Assembly (NCBI RefSeq): GCF_031181555.1
Contig: NZ_JAPSKQ010000005.1
Location: 1-64,000, forward strand
Direction of reading: 5' to 3'
Length of the DNA stretch: 64,000 nucleotides
Origin: Streptomyces sp.
GTDB lineage: Bacteria > Actinomycetota > Actinomycetes > Streptomycetales > Streptomycetaceae
Shown: piece by piece, positions 26,619 through 36,331 of the stretch
Numbering within the stretch: position 1 is the first letter of the stretch
Layout of the letters: the number at the start of each line of letters is the position of its first letter
Made by a program: the position numbers and the translations under genes
The notes under the pieces: generated by a model
Database searches by the model: none
Seen by the model: the letters and a program-made list of their open reading frames with translations, nothing else
What the model was told of the DNA's origin: nothing

Positions 26619-26651
26619 GTTCTGGGCCTCCCCCGACGGCAGGCCCAGAAC
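26619..26651. terminator. Terminator between convergent beta-helix and SnoaL-like genes
   Basis: Perfect 11-bp stem GTTCTGGGCCT/AGGCCCAGAAC with an 11-nt loop, placed in the 112-bp convergent spacer. It can serve both genes. Confidence 0.75.
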
Positions 26652-26696
26652 CCTGGTCGTCGCCTCTGACAGAGGACGCGCCGTTCCCGGCGGAGC

Positions 26697-27404
26697 TCAC
26701 ATCTCCGTCGGTTCCACCGCCCCCAGCTGCACCATCAGCCCGAGCCGGTCGTACTGCCACCAGCCCTCGACGATCTTTCCGTTCCCGCCGAAGCGGAAGA
26801 TGGTCGTGCCCGTCATGGAGACCTTCCTCCCCGTGGCCGGAATCCCGAGGAAGTCGCCCTTGTGGGTTCCCTCCCAGCTCCACCGCGTGCACACGCGGTC
26901 CCCCTGGGCGATCTGGTCCTCGATCCGGAACGAGAAGTCGAAGCCGCCGCGCCACACGTCCATGTCCCGCCGGAAGTGGTCCAGTCCGATGGCGTCCTGC
27001 TCGTTGGCGGGATCATGGTCGTGGTAGTGCTCCTCGACCAGGCCCGTCATCGGCGACAGGTCGCCCTCGGTGACCAGCACCTCGAAGAACTGCCGCGCGG
27101 TGTCCGTGTTCAGCTGCGCGTCCCGCACCACGTCCAGGTCCGTGAACGTGGGCATCCCGTCGCAGAGTGCCACCATCTCCTGGAAGATCCGGTCGGTCTC
27201 CGGAAGCTGCGAGTTCCGCATCGCCTCCTCGTACGACGGAAACTCCACGATCTCGACGACATGCGTCGCGTCCGAGTGGTCCTTGCCGACCACGGCGTGC
27301 GTGGCCGTCCGCTTCCCCCTGGTCTGCTCGACCCACTGGTCCATGAGCCGGTCCATCTCCTCGAGCCGGCTCGTCCTGCAGTCGATGAGCTGTACGAAGG
27401 TCAT
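26697..27404 (-). CDS. Two-domain protein: ABM-like N-terminus plus SnoaL-like ester-cyclase fold
   Basis: 235 residues. ATG 27404 with GGAGG eight bases upstream. The N-terminal ~95 residues (TFVQLIDCRTSRLEEMDRLM, THVVEIVEFPSYEEAMRNSQ) look like a dimeric alpha/beta-barrel stress or monooxygenase-like domain. The C-terminal ~130 residues follow the SnoaL/ester-cyclase pattern: LVEEHYHDHDPANEQDAIG, RVCTRWSWEGTHKGDFLGIP, KVSMTGTTIFRFGGNGKIVE and EGWWQYDRLGLMVQLG. SnoaL-like proteins include polyketide cyclases and many small-molecule-modifying or binding proteins; no biosynthetic genes are near. Precise role unknown. Confidence 0.8.
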   Translation of the reverse strand: MTFVQLIDCRTSRLEEMDRLMDQWVEQTRGKRTATHAVVGKDHSDATHVVEIVEFPSYEEAMRNSQLPETDRIFQEMVALCDGMPTFTDLDVVRDAQLNTDTARQFFEVLVTEGDLSPMTGLVEEHYHDHDPANEQDAIGLDHFRRDMDVWRGGFDFSFRIEDQIAQGDRVCTRWSWEGTHKGDFLGIPATGRKVSMTGTTIFRFGGNGKIVEGWWQYDRLGLMVQLGAVEPTEM

Positions 27405-27582
27405 GGCATTCGCCTCCGGCGCCCCCTGGGTCCGGTTCCTGTCAGCACCATTTTCCCTCCGGGCGCGGGCTCCGGCCCGCCCAGCCGCTGCCGGGGCCGG
27501 CCCGGCCGCCGCCCGCCGGTCGCTCGGGGCCACCGCACCTTCACCGTGCCTGCCACCGGCCCGCCACGACCTCCCCACGGGG

Positions 27583-28356
27583 CTACTGGGGCCCGTACTT
27601 CCGCCCCGTCCGCGAGGAGATCCCGCCCAGCACGCCGCGCGGGACCAGCTTCGCCGCTCCCATCAGCGCCTTGTACCGGGGGTCCGGGATCGACACCGAC
27701 TTGCCCCGGGCCAGGTCCGCGAGGGCCGCCGCCGCGACCTTGTCCGCGTCCAGCCACATCCAGTTCGGGATGTTGTCCGTCCCCATCCCGGCCCGCTCGT
27801 GGAACTCGGTGCGCACGAACCCCGGGCACAGTGCCATCAGGCGTACGCCGCTGTCCGCCAGATCCCGCGCCGCGCCCTGGGTGAACTGCACGACCCACGC
27901 CTTGGACGCCCCGTAGGTCCCGCGCGGCAGGAACGCCGCGACCGAGGCGACGTTCACGACGCCCCCGCGCCCGCGCTCCCGCATCGCCTCCGCCGCCGCC
28001 GAGGTCAGCCGGAGCACCGCCTCGCAGTGCACCTTGAGCATCCTCAGCTCGTCGGCCATGGGGACGTCGAGGTAGCGGCCCTTGTTGCCGAAGCCGGCGT
28101 TGTTGACCAGCAGGTCGATCGGGTTCTTGCGGTCACCGAGCCGGGCGGCCACCGCCTCGATGCCCTGGTCCTCCGCCAGGTCGGCCGTCAGCACCTCCGC
28201 CTCGATGCCGTGGCGGTCGTGCAGCTCGGTCGCCTGTTCCCGCAGCCGTCCGGTGTCGCGGGCCACCAGCACCAGGTCGTGTCCGTCGGCCGCCAGCCGC
28301 CGCGCGAACGCGGCACCGATCCCCGCCGTCGATCCCGTAATCAGAGCCGTTGTCAT
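27583..28356 (-). CDS. Short-chain dehydrogenase/reductase
   Basis: 257-residue classical SDR. Cofactor loop TGSTAGIGAAFARRLA (residues 7-22), NNAGFGNKG, catalytic Ser in NVASVAAF and YGASK (Tyr-x3-Lys). ARDTGRL after the second strand places an Arg-Asp at the specificity position, compatible with NADP(H). C-terminal PGFVRTEFH is typical of the DltE/YqjQ-like subgroup that acts on lipophilic or small hydroxy compounds; substrate unknown. Followed on the same strand by the SnoaL-like gene after 178 bp. Confidence 0.9.
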   Translation of the reverse strand: MTTALITGSTAGIGAAFARRLAADGHDLVLVARDTGRLREQATELHDRHGIEAEVLTADLAEDQGIEAVAARLGDRKNPIDLLVNNAGFGNKGRYLDVPMADELRMLKVHCEAVLRLTSAAAEAMRERGRGGVVNVASVAAFLPRGTYGASKAWVVQFTQGAARDLADSGVRLMALCPGFVRTEFHERAGMGTDNIPNWMWLDADKVAAAALADLARGKSVSIPDPRYKALMGAAKLVPRGVLGGISSRTGRKYGPQ

Positions 28357-28435
28357 GGCGCAAGAGTAGTTACCCGGAGCGGAGGCGTCCGCTCTGTGGC
28401 CTCGCCCCGCGCGGATGCGCCGGAGACCGGTCGGT

Positions 28436-30034
28436 TCAGCCCTCCCCGTGCCCGCGTCCATGGCCCGCATGCCCCGCATGCCCCGGCGGCGTCCCGGCCG
28501 GCCGGCCCTTCTCCACCACCACGAACTGGCCCATCATCCCTTCGTCTTCGTGGTACAGCAGATGACAGTGGTACATGTACGGAGTGTTCGGATCGGCCGG
28601 TCCCGTGAAGCGCAGCACCAGCCTCATCGTCGTACCGTGCGGCACGAACACCGTGTCCTTCGGCCCCCGCAGGGCCGGCGGCGGAGCCGAGCCGTTCACC
28701 TCCACCACACGGAACTGCACGTCGTGCACATGGAAGTTGTGCGGCATGCCGTTCGTGTTGCGTACCGTCCACACCTCCGTCGTCCCGCGCACGACCGTCT
28801 CGTCGATGCGTCCCCTGTCCATCGCCCGGCCGTTGATCCCGGACCGTTTCAGATCGAAGTGCCGTCCGCGCACGGCCTCCTCCTCGCGCGGCAGCTCCAC
28901 CTCGGCAAGCTCGGCGGGAAGCCCCGGTGACGGCCGCAGCCGCTCGGCCGCACGCAACTCCAGTACGTCGAAGGAGTCGTCGCCCCCGCCGAACCGCCGC
29001 TGCCAGGCGTCCCCGTAGTTGTCCTGGGGGAAGCTGCGGAGCATCACCCGCTCACCCGCCTCCATCCGCACGACGATCTCGGCGCGCTCACCCGGTGACA
29101 GCTGCACCCGGTCCATGACCGCGGGCCGCGCCGACAGACCGCCGTCCGTGCCCACCAGCGAGAAGGCGCGGCCGTCCGGGAAACCGAAGGCATAGGTGCG
29201 CGCGGTGGACGCGTTGAGCAGCCGCAGCCGTATCAGCTCGTCGTACACCTTCCGGTAGGGGCGCAAGGTGCCGTTGACCATGGTCCGGTCGCCCAGGAAG
29301 CCCACGTTCTGCATCAGCCGACGGCCGCCGGCCAGCCGGGAGCCGTCGAAACGGACGTCCTGCACGACGACGGGCAGGTCGTCGACGCCGTACCGCTTCG
29401 GCAGGGGGAGGCGTGCCGACTCCTCGTCGTCGAGGAGGAACAGGCCCGCCAGGCCGCGCCGGACGTGCGCCTCGGTTCTGCCGTGCGGATGCGGGTGGTA
29501 CCAGAGCGTCGCCGCGGGCTGGTCCACCGTCCAGTGCGGTGTCCAGGAGGCGCCCGGGGCGATCGCCTGGTGCGGGCCGCCGTCCATCCGCGCCGGCAGG
29601 TGCATGCCGTGCCAGTGCACGGAGGACGCCTCCTCCAGGCCGTTGCTGATCCGCACGCGCACCTTCTCGCCGCGCTGTGCCCGCAGCGTCGGGCCGAGAT
29701 AGGAGCCGTTGAACCCCCAGGTGGGGGTCTTCACCCCGTCCCGGAACTCCGTCTCGCCCGCCTGCATGCGCAGGTCGAAGACCCGTGTGCCGTCCTTCTC
29801 TACGGTCGACTCGGCCAGCGGCGGTATCGCCAGCGCGTTGTCGAACGGCGCCTTGCCCACCGTGCTGACCCTCGCGTCGGTCCACAGCCAGGCGAACAGG
29901 CCGCCGACGGCCACGGCGACCGCGGTGACCAGCGAACCGAGCACGATGACAAGCCGCTTCCAGCGGAAGGCGCGGCGAGTGCCGGGCGGGCTTCCCCCGT
30001 CCGGTGCCGCGCTTCGAGACGTGTGGCGAGACAT
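28436..30034 (-). CDS. Membrane-anchored or secreted multicopper oxidase (CueO/bilirubin oxidase type)
   Basis: 532 residues. ATG 30034; hydrophobic helix at residues about 27-50 (LVIVLGSLVTAVAVAVGGLFAWLW) acts as signal anchor. All four copper-ligand motifs are present: VHWHGMHLP, LWYHPHPHG, PHNFHVHDVQF and MYHCHLLYHEDEGMM, the last giving the T1 Cys-His and an axial Met. Three cupredoxin domains. The tail is His/Gly-rich (GHAGHAGHGRGHGEG), plausibly copper-binding. Likely substrates are Cu(I), bilirubin-like or phenolic compounds. No CsoR-type box recognised upstream. Confidence 0.93.
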   Translation of the reverse strand: MSRHTSRSAAPDGGSPPGTRRAFRWKRLVIVLGSLVTAVAVAVGGLFAWLWTDARVSTVGKAPFDNALAIPPLAESTVEKDGTRVFDLRMQAGETEFRDGVKTPTWGFNGSYLGPTLRAQRGEKVRVRISNGLEEASSVHWHGMHLPARMDGGPHQAIAPGASWTPHWTVDQPAATLWYHPHPHGRTEAHVRRGLAGLFLLDDEESARLPLPKRYGVDDLPVVVQDVRFDGSRLAGGRRLMQNVGFLGDRTMVNGTLRPYRKVYDELIRLRLLNASTARTYAFGFPDGRAFSLVGTDGGLSARPAVMDRVQLSPGERAEIVVRMEAGERVMLRSFPQDNYGDAWQRRFGGGDDSFDVLELRAAERLRPSPGLPAELAEVELPREEEAVRGRHFDLKRSGINGRAMDRGRIDETVVRGTTEVWTVRNTNGMPHNFHVHDVQFRVVEVNGSAPPPALRGPKDTVFVPHGTTMRLVLRFTGPADPNTPYMYHCHLLYHEDEGMMGQFVVVEKGRPAGTPPGHAGHAGHGRGHGEG

Positions 30035-30336
30035 GCATCGAGCGTCCTCGGTCACGATGCGCCGGACATCGGGGAACCGCCCCGACCCGCCCCTGAACCG
30101 ACCCTCGCCCGCAGTCCGGGTTCCGCCCCTGGGAGCCGTGCGGCGCCCGGCCGGGGACGGCATGCCGGGGGCGGGGGAGGAAGGCGTGGGGATTCCCGGC
30201 GGTGCATACCCGGCTCGCGGAGGCCCGCCGCGGCGGCCGGGCGCGCCCTGCCACCGCGGCGGGAAACGTGCCGGACGGACCCGAACGCCCCGAAGGCCCG
30301 GACGGCCCGTCCGGCCCGAACATGCCGGACGAGCCG
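30035..30336. other. Spacer upstream of the multicopper oxidase gene
   Basis: 302 bp without a supported gene. A 17-bp palindrome CCGGACGG-C-CCGTCCGG (30298-30314), just after the MOSC stop on the minus strand, may terminate that transcript. No copper-responsive box or clear -10/-35 identified. Confidence 0.45.
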
Positions 30337-31017
30337 TCAGGCCTTGGCGTCCGTTCCGTACTTCTCCACGTACGTCCGTGCCACCGCCCGGGCTTCCGGA
30401 TGCAGCGCCTCGCCCGCCGTCAGCAGCCGGGGCAGCAGCGCTCGCTCGGTCGTGATCGCCCGGAACTGCAGCGCGACCGTCACCTCGTGTTCCGGCCGGT
30501 GCACGATCCGCACCGCGTCGCCCGCCCGTATCTCACCGGGCCGGATCACCCGCAGGTACGCGCCCGGGGCGCCCCGCTCCGTGAACCGCTTCACCCAGCC
30601 CTTCTCACCCATGTGGCCCTGGAAGGTGCGGCAGGGGATGCGCCCGGAGGTGATCTCCAGCACCACCTCGGCCCCGACGGCCCAGCGCTCGCCGATCAGG
30701 GCGCCGGACACGTCGATGCCCGCGGTGGTGAGGTTCTCGCCGAACGAGCCGTTCCGCAGCGGGCGCCCCAGCGTGCGCTCCCACTCGTCGAGGTCCTCGC
30801 GGGCCATGGCGTACACGGCCTGGTCGTCTCCGCCGTGGTGCCGCGTCTCGCACACGGCGTCCCCGGCCAGTCCGCTCGCGCCGGTCCCCTTCGTCCCCGG
30901 CGCCGCCACCCGCACCGGCCCGTCCACGGGTTGCTTGTCGATACCGGTCAGACCCTCGGGGTGGTCCGTGTACGGCACGGCCCTGGGGCGTCCCAGGTTC
31001 ACAGACAGAAGCTTCAT
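30337..31017 (-). CDS. MOSC-domain protein (YiiM-like molybdenum cofactor sulfur-carrier domain)
   Basis: 226 residues, start ATG 31017. N-terminal LLSVNLGRPRAVPY and GTDKQ-like GIDKQPVDGPV, central HHGGDDQAVYAMAREDLDEW, GSFGENLTTAGIDVSGALIG and the conserved Cys in GRIPCRTFQGHMGEKGWVKRF are standard for stand-alone MOSC proteins. The family is linked to molybdenum-cofactor enzymes and detoxification of N-hydroxylated bases. Divergent from the LysR gene, which may control it. Confidence 0.92.
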   Translation of the reverse strand: MKLLSVNLGRPRAVPYTDHPEGLTGIDKQPVDGPVRVAAPGTKGTGASGLAGDAVCETRHHGGDDQAVYAMAREDLDEWERTLGRPLRNGSFGENLTTAGIDVSGALIGERWAVGAEVVLEITSGRIPCRTFQGHMGEKGWVKRFTERGAPGAYLRVIRPGEIRAGDAVRIVHRPEHEVTVALQFRAITTERALLPRLLTAGEALHPEARAVARTYVEKYGTDAKA

Positions 31018-31097
31018 GGGCGCACGGTAGGCGATGAGAGCCAAAGCGTCGACGCAATATTCGGCGTCACGTCAAAGGGCGGCTTATCCTTGGGGGT

Positions 31098-31994
31098 GTG
31101 ATCGAAGCTCGTCATCTGCGTGTGCTGCGCGCCGTGGCCACCACCGGTTCCTTCTCCGCCGCGGCCCGCGAACTGGGCTGCACCCAGCCCGCCGTCAGCC
31201 AGCAGATGAAAGCCCTGGAGGGGTCCGTCGGCACGCCCCTGCTCATCCGCAGCGGCCGCGAGATGCGCCTGACGCAGGCCGGTGAGGCGCTGGTGCGGCA
31301 CGCGGCCGGGATCCTCGCCGGGCTCACCGCCGCCGAAGAAGAGGTCGCCGCCATCGCGGGGCTGCGCGCGGGCCGGGTCCGGCTCGTCTCCTTCCCCAGC
31401 GGCAGCTCCACGCTCGTCCCGACGGCCCTCGCCGCCCTGCGCGGCGCCCACCCCGGCACCCGGGTCTCCCTGGAGGAGGCCGAGCCGCCCCGCTCCGTCG
31501 AGATGCTGCGCGAGGGCGACTGCGACGTGGCTCTCGCCTTCCGCTACGAGGGGGCGGCGGGTGCCGAGGAGTGGGACGACCTCGTCGTGCGGCCGCTGCT
31601 GACGGACCGGCTCGTGGGGCTCGTGTCCGAACGGCACCGGCTCGCGCACGCGGAGTCCGTCGCCATCGGTGAACTCGCCGAGGAGCCGTGGATCGCCGGC
31701 TGTCCACGCTGCCGGGGGCAGCTGGTCGAGGTGTGCGAGGCGGCCGGGTTCACCCCGCGCATCGACTTCGCGACCGACGACTATCCGGCGGTCGCCGGCC
31801 TGGTCGGCGCCGGGCTCGGCGTCGCCGTCCTGCCGCAGCTGGCCATCGAGTCCGTACGGCCCAGGAGGGTGCGCACCGTCGCCCTGGAGCCCGCCGTGCG
31901 GCGGGAGATCGTCGCGCTCACCCTTCCCGACCTCGCGCAGGTGCCGGCGGTCGTCGCGACGCTGGACCAGTTGGCGCGGGCGGCGGCTCGGTAG
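31098..31994 (+). CDS. LysR-family transcriptional regulator
   Basis: 298 residues, GTG 31098. N-terminal winged helix-turn-helix LRVLRAVATTGSFSAAARELG then CTQPAVSQQMKALEG (residues about 6-42) is a classical LysR start. The C-terminal periplasmic-binding-like effector domain contains RLVSFPSGSSTLVPTALAAL, EGDCDVALAF, RHRLAHAESVAIGELAEEPW and GLVGAGLGVAVLPQLA. The 80-bp spacer to the divergent MOSC gene holds GACGC-N8-GCGTC (31051-31068), a dyad suited to LysR binding. Effector unknown. Ends at a T-tract terminator. Confidence 0.93.
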   Translation: MIEARHLRVLRAVATTGSFSAAARELGCTQPAVSQQMKALEGSVGTPLLIRSGREMRLTQAGEALVRHAAGILAGLTAAEEEVAAIAGLRAGRVRLVSFPSGSSTLVPTALAALRGAHPGTRVSLEEAEPPRSVEMLREGDCDVALAFRYEGAAGAEEWDDLVVRPLLTDRLVGLVSERHRLAHAESVAIGELAEEPWIAGCPRCRGQLVEVCEAAGFTPRIDFATDDYPAVAGLVGAGLGVAVLPQLAIESVRPRRVRTVALEPAVRREIVALTLPDLAQVPAVVATLDQLARAAAR

Positions 31995-32058
31995 CCCGGG
32001 CCGGGGCCGGCGGGACCGCTCCCGCGTGACGGTCGGTGACCGGCCAGGGAAAAGACAA

Positions 32059-32084
32059 GGGCACGCGTGCGTGCCCCAGTTTTT
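32059..32084. terminator. Intrinsic terminator between lysR and whiD
   Basis: GGGCACGC-GT-GCGTGCCC hairpin (32059-32076) followed by CAG and five T residues. It ends the lysR transcript; in the other direction it lies just past the whiD stop codon and is also flanked by an A-rich stretch, so it can serve both. Confidence 0.85.
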
Positions 32085-32098
32085 ACAGAAACGTTCCT

Positions 32099-32428
32099 TC
32101 AGGTGTTCGAAGCGGCGTGCCCGCCGGCTGCCGATGCCGATACCAGCCTGTTGCGCGCCCGCCCCATGAGCTCTTCGCGCTCGTCCTCGGTCAGTCCGCC
32201 CCACACGCCGTACGGCTCGCGCACCGCCAGCGCGTGGGCGGCGCACTCGGCGCGCACCGGGCACCTCATGCAGACCTCTTTGGCCGAGTTCTCGCGAGCG
32301 CTTCGAGCCGCGCCCCGCTCACCTTCGGGGTGGAAGAAGAGCGAGCTGTCCACCCCGCGGCACGCAGCCAGGAGCTGCCAGTCCCACAGGTCCGCGTTCG
32401 GTCCGGGAAGGCGGGAGAAATCTGCCAT
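32099..32428 (-). CDS. whiD: WhiB-family iron-sulfur transcription factor WhiD
   Basis: 109 residues. ATG 32428 preceded by AAGGGG. The four cluster ligands Cys23, Cys53, Cys56, Cys62 (AACRG; VCMRCPVRAEC) and the GVWGG turn (74-78) are present, then a basic C-terminal DNA-binding tail. MADFSRLPGPNADLWDWQLL matches the S. coelicolor WhiD start as I remember it, and the adjacent bldM supports this. WhiD is a [4Fe-4S] protein that binds the principal sigma factor region 4 and is needed for late spore maturation. Divergent from bldM across 380 bp of regulatory DNA. The mycobacterial counterpart at this position is WhiB3. Confidence 0.95.
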   Translation of the reverse strand: MADFSRLPGPNADLWDWQLLAACRGVDSSLFFHPEGERGAARSARENSAKEVCMRCPVRAECAAHALAVREPYGVWGGLTEDEREELMGRARNRLVSASAAGGHAASNT

Positions 32429-32808
32429 TGCGTGACCCCTTGTAGCCGTTCTGGGCGGATCCGGTGTCCACGACCGTACAACTACGATCAAAGGAGATGA
32501 AAATATGACTCATTGCGAATCTAGCTCCGGACACCAGCAAACGGGAAGAAAAGGGGCTGAATGGGGCACGGGTTGTGATGAAAGTTCGGGGGTCCGTCGC
32601 GCGCGTCTGCATCGTGTCCGCCTCCTCACGTAGAGTGCCGAAGATGGCAGACGGCCCCGTAACTCTTTCGAGTGACCGTCGTTGAGAGTGCGAGGCGGTT
32701 GAAAGAACAAGCGCTCGGGCAGGCGTCCGAGACGGTCGACCGCACAGGTGACGATTTCGTACCAGCCTGGAGGCTCAAGGTGACGCGCATCAGCTGCGGA
32801 GGGCGGCC
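32429..32808. other. whiD-bldM divergent regulatory region
   Basis: 380 bp with no gene but with developmental promoters. The bldM side contains the sigma-BldN promoter listed separately. The whiD side (32429-32560) is AT-rich by local standards, with a -10-like region near 32500 on the minus strand, but no exact sigma motif could be assigned. Confidence 0.6.
32658..32685 (+). promoter_or_regulatory. Sigma-BldN-dependent bldM promoter (bldMp1)
   Basis: CGTAAC (32658-32663), 16-nt spacer, CGTTGA (32680-32685). This is identical to the sigma-BldN promoter described for bldMp1 in S. coelicolor (recalled). Transcription would start about 32691, leaving a leader of about 118 nt before the bldM ATG. 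Confidence 0.9.
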
Positions 32809-33420
32809 ATGACTTCCGTCCTCGTCTGCGACGACTCCCCGCTTGCCCGAGAGGCGCTCCGCCGCGCGGTCGCGACCGTGCCCGGTGTCGAGCGCGTGAC
32901 GACGGCTGCCAACGGCGAGGAAGTCCTCCGCCGCTGGGGAGCCGACCGCTCGGATCTGATTCTGATGGATGTACGCATGCCCGGCCTGGGCGGCGTCGAG
33001 ACCGTTCGGCGGCTGCTGTCCGCCGACCCCGGAGCGCGCATCATCATGCTCACCGTCGCCGAGGACCTCGACGGTGTCGCGCTCGCGGTGGCCGCCGGTG
33101 CCCGCGGCTACCTGCACAAGGACGCGTCCCGCGCGGAACTGCGCGCCACGGTCACCCAGGCTCTCGCCGACCCGACCTGGCGGCTCGCCCCGCGCCGGCT
33201 GCGCTCCGCCGAGATGGGCGCCGCACCCACGCTCACCGCGCGTGAGATCCAGGTCCTCGAAGGCATGAGTCACGGCCGTTCCAACGCCGAGATCGGCCGC
33301 GAGCTGTTCCTCTCCGAGGACACCGTCAAGACGCACGCGCGGCGGCTCTTCAAGAAGCTCGGCGCCTCGGACCGGGCCCACGCGGTGGCGCTCGGTTTCC
33401 GGTGGGGTCTCGTGCGCTAG
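32809..33420 (+). CDS. bldM: Atypical orphan response regulator BldM
   Basis: 203 residues. N-terminal receiver: VLVCDDSPLAREALRRAV, DLILMDVRMPGLGG (Asp54), IIMLTVAEDLDG and GYLHKDAS (Lys). C-terminal LuxR/FixJ-type helix-turn-helix: LTAREIQVLEGMSHGRSNAE then IGRELFLSEDTVKTHARRLF. BldM activates aerial-hypha genes as a homodimer and sporulation genes as a heterodimer with WhiI; phosphorylation of Asp54 is reported not to be required. No partner kinase gene adjoins. Expressed from the sigma-BldN promoter upstream. Confidence 0.96.
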   Translation: MTSVLVCDDSPLAREALRRAVATVPGVERVTTAANGEEVLRRWGADRSDLILMDVRMPGLGGVETVRRLLSADPGARIIMLTVAEDLDGVALAVAAGARGYLHKDASRAELRATVTQALADPTWRLAPRRLRSAEMGAAPTLTAREIQVLEGMSHGRSNAEIGRELFLSEDTVKTHARRLFKKLGASDRAHAVALGFRWGLVR

Positions 33421-33816
33421 GGCCTGTCCTTCGGATCGGGCGGACCGGGCCGGATCCGGCGCGCGGCGGCGCGCGGCAGCCGACGAGCGGGGGCATGCGG
33501 ATGCCCCCGCCCGGGCCGCACGCGCGCGTGGCGACGCCGGCGGGGGACGGCACCACCGGCGAGGCCCACTCCCCGCCCGGGAGGGGCCCACGGCTCGGCG
33601 GGACGGGCTCCCGGCCGCGCGGACCCGGACCGATCCGGACGACAGGCCCCGGGGCCGGCCGCGCACACCGCGAGAAGAGCACCGAAAACCCGGTCCACCA
33701 GGGCATCGGCGGTGACCGAAGGGTGCCCACTGCTCGTTTCGCGGCGGATGCCGCATCCTTGAGGTGTGGAGTTCCTCGGGGACGAGTCGGTCGAGCGGAA
33801 GGGGAGGGCGCAAGGG
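33421..33816. other. bldM-sigma factor spacer
   Basis: 396 bp with no supported gene. Apart from the bldM terminator hairpin the DNA is very GC-rich and repetitive (multiple CGG/GGC runs). The sigma-factor promoter should lie between about 33660 and 33810, but I cannot assign hexamers. Confidence 0.5.
33487..33510 (+). terminator. bldM terminator hairpin
   Basis: Perfect 10-bp stem GCGGGGGCAT/ATGCCCCCGC with a 4-nt loop, 67 bp after the bldM stop. Confidence 0.7.
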
Positions 33817-34494
33817 ATGAGTTCCGGCGCACCTGCTCATAACGCTTCGGTGCACAACAAGGGGCGCGGTGCCGCGGACCCGGCGTCCGCAAGGCACCAT
33901 GGACCGATGCGCGACGACGAGGCGGGCACGGCCCAAGGGGCGATCGGTGCGCTCGTCCACCGCGCTGTCGACGGGGACGAGCAGGCGACGCACGACCTGC
34001 TGGCCCATGTCCACCCCTTGGCGCTGCGCTACTGCCGCACCCGCCTGTCCCGGCTCCCGGGCGACGCCCGGCACTTCGTCGAGGACCTCGCCCAGGAAGT
34101 CTGCGTCGCGGTGCTCCTCGCACTGCCCCGGTACAAGGACACCGGGCGGCCCTTCGAGGCGTTCGTCTTCGCCATCGCCGCCCACAAGGTCGCCGACCTG
34201 CAGCGCGCGGCGATGCGGCACCCCGGCTCGACGGCGGTGCCTTCCGACGAGATGCCCGAGCGTCCCGACGACTCCCTCGGTCCGGAGGAACGCGCCCTGC
34301 TCAGCAGCGACGCCGAGTGGGCCAAGAAACTGCTGGCCAACCTGCCCGAGAACCAGCGCGAGCTGCTGCTGCTGCGCATCGCCGTGGGCCTCACGGCGGA
34401 GGAGACCGGGCAGATGTTGGGAATGTCACCCGGCGCGGTCCGGGTGGCCCAGCACCGCGCGCTGAGCCGGCTGCGCGCGCTGGCGGAGCAGTAA
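33817..34494 (+). CDS. shbA: ECF sigma factor, ShbA-like (hrdB-controlling; SigD position in mycobacteria)
   Basis: 225 residues from ATG 33817 (GGGGAGGG upstream); GTG 33766 or ATG 33907 are alternatives. Sigma region 2: [54 protein letters not shown]. Region 4: [40 protein letters not shown]. No anti-sigma gene is adjacent. Position between bldM and guaB corresponds to shbA of S. griseus/S. coelicolor, reported to direct transcription of the principal sigma gene hrdB, and to sigD of M. tuberculosis. The name rests on gene order plus general similarity, from memory. Confidence 0.85.
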   Translation: MSSGAPAHNASVHNKGRGAADPASARHHGPMRDDEAGTAQGAIGALVHRAVDGDEQATHDLLAHVHPLALRYCRTRLSRLPGDARHFVEDLAQEVCVAVLLALPRYKDTGRPFEAFVFAIAAHKVADLQRAAMRHPGSTAVPSDEMPERPDDSLGPEERALLSSDAEWAKKLLANLPENQRELLLLRIAVGLTAEETGQMLGMSPGAVRVAQHRALSRLRALAEQ

Positions 34495-34584
34495 CCGACG
34501 CCGGTGCGCCGCCCTTTCGGCGCATGAACGGACACGCCGCCGTGCCCGTACGAACATACGAAGCCCGGAGCCGTTCATGATCGT

Positions 34585-34610
34585 GGAATGAGACACCTCC
34601 ACTTCCCGTT
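34585..34610 (+). promoter_or_regulatory. SigR-type (thiol-oxidative stress) promoter upstream of guaB
   Basis: GGAAT (34585-34589), 18-nt spacer, GTT (34608-34610), matching the SigR/SigE-like consensus GGAAT-N18/19-GTT. Predicted start is about 38 bp before the guaB ATG, followed by GGGGAAGG as ribosome-binding site. Confidence 0.75.
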
Positions 34611-34612
34611 AG

Positions 34613-36163
<1,551 letters not shown>

Positions 36164-36331
36164 CACGCGCGCGTGCGGCGGTCGCCCGCGACGGCCGCAC
36201 ACGCGTATGACGGTCTCCGAGGGCGGTCCGGGAGGATCCGGGCCGCCCTCGCCGTACGTCCGGGGCGGTGGCCGGCACAGCCGTCGGGGATACTGGAAGG
36301 CGCTGCAACGCATCAGGGAAAGGCCACAGAC

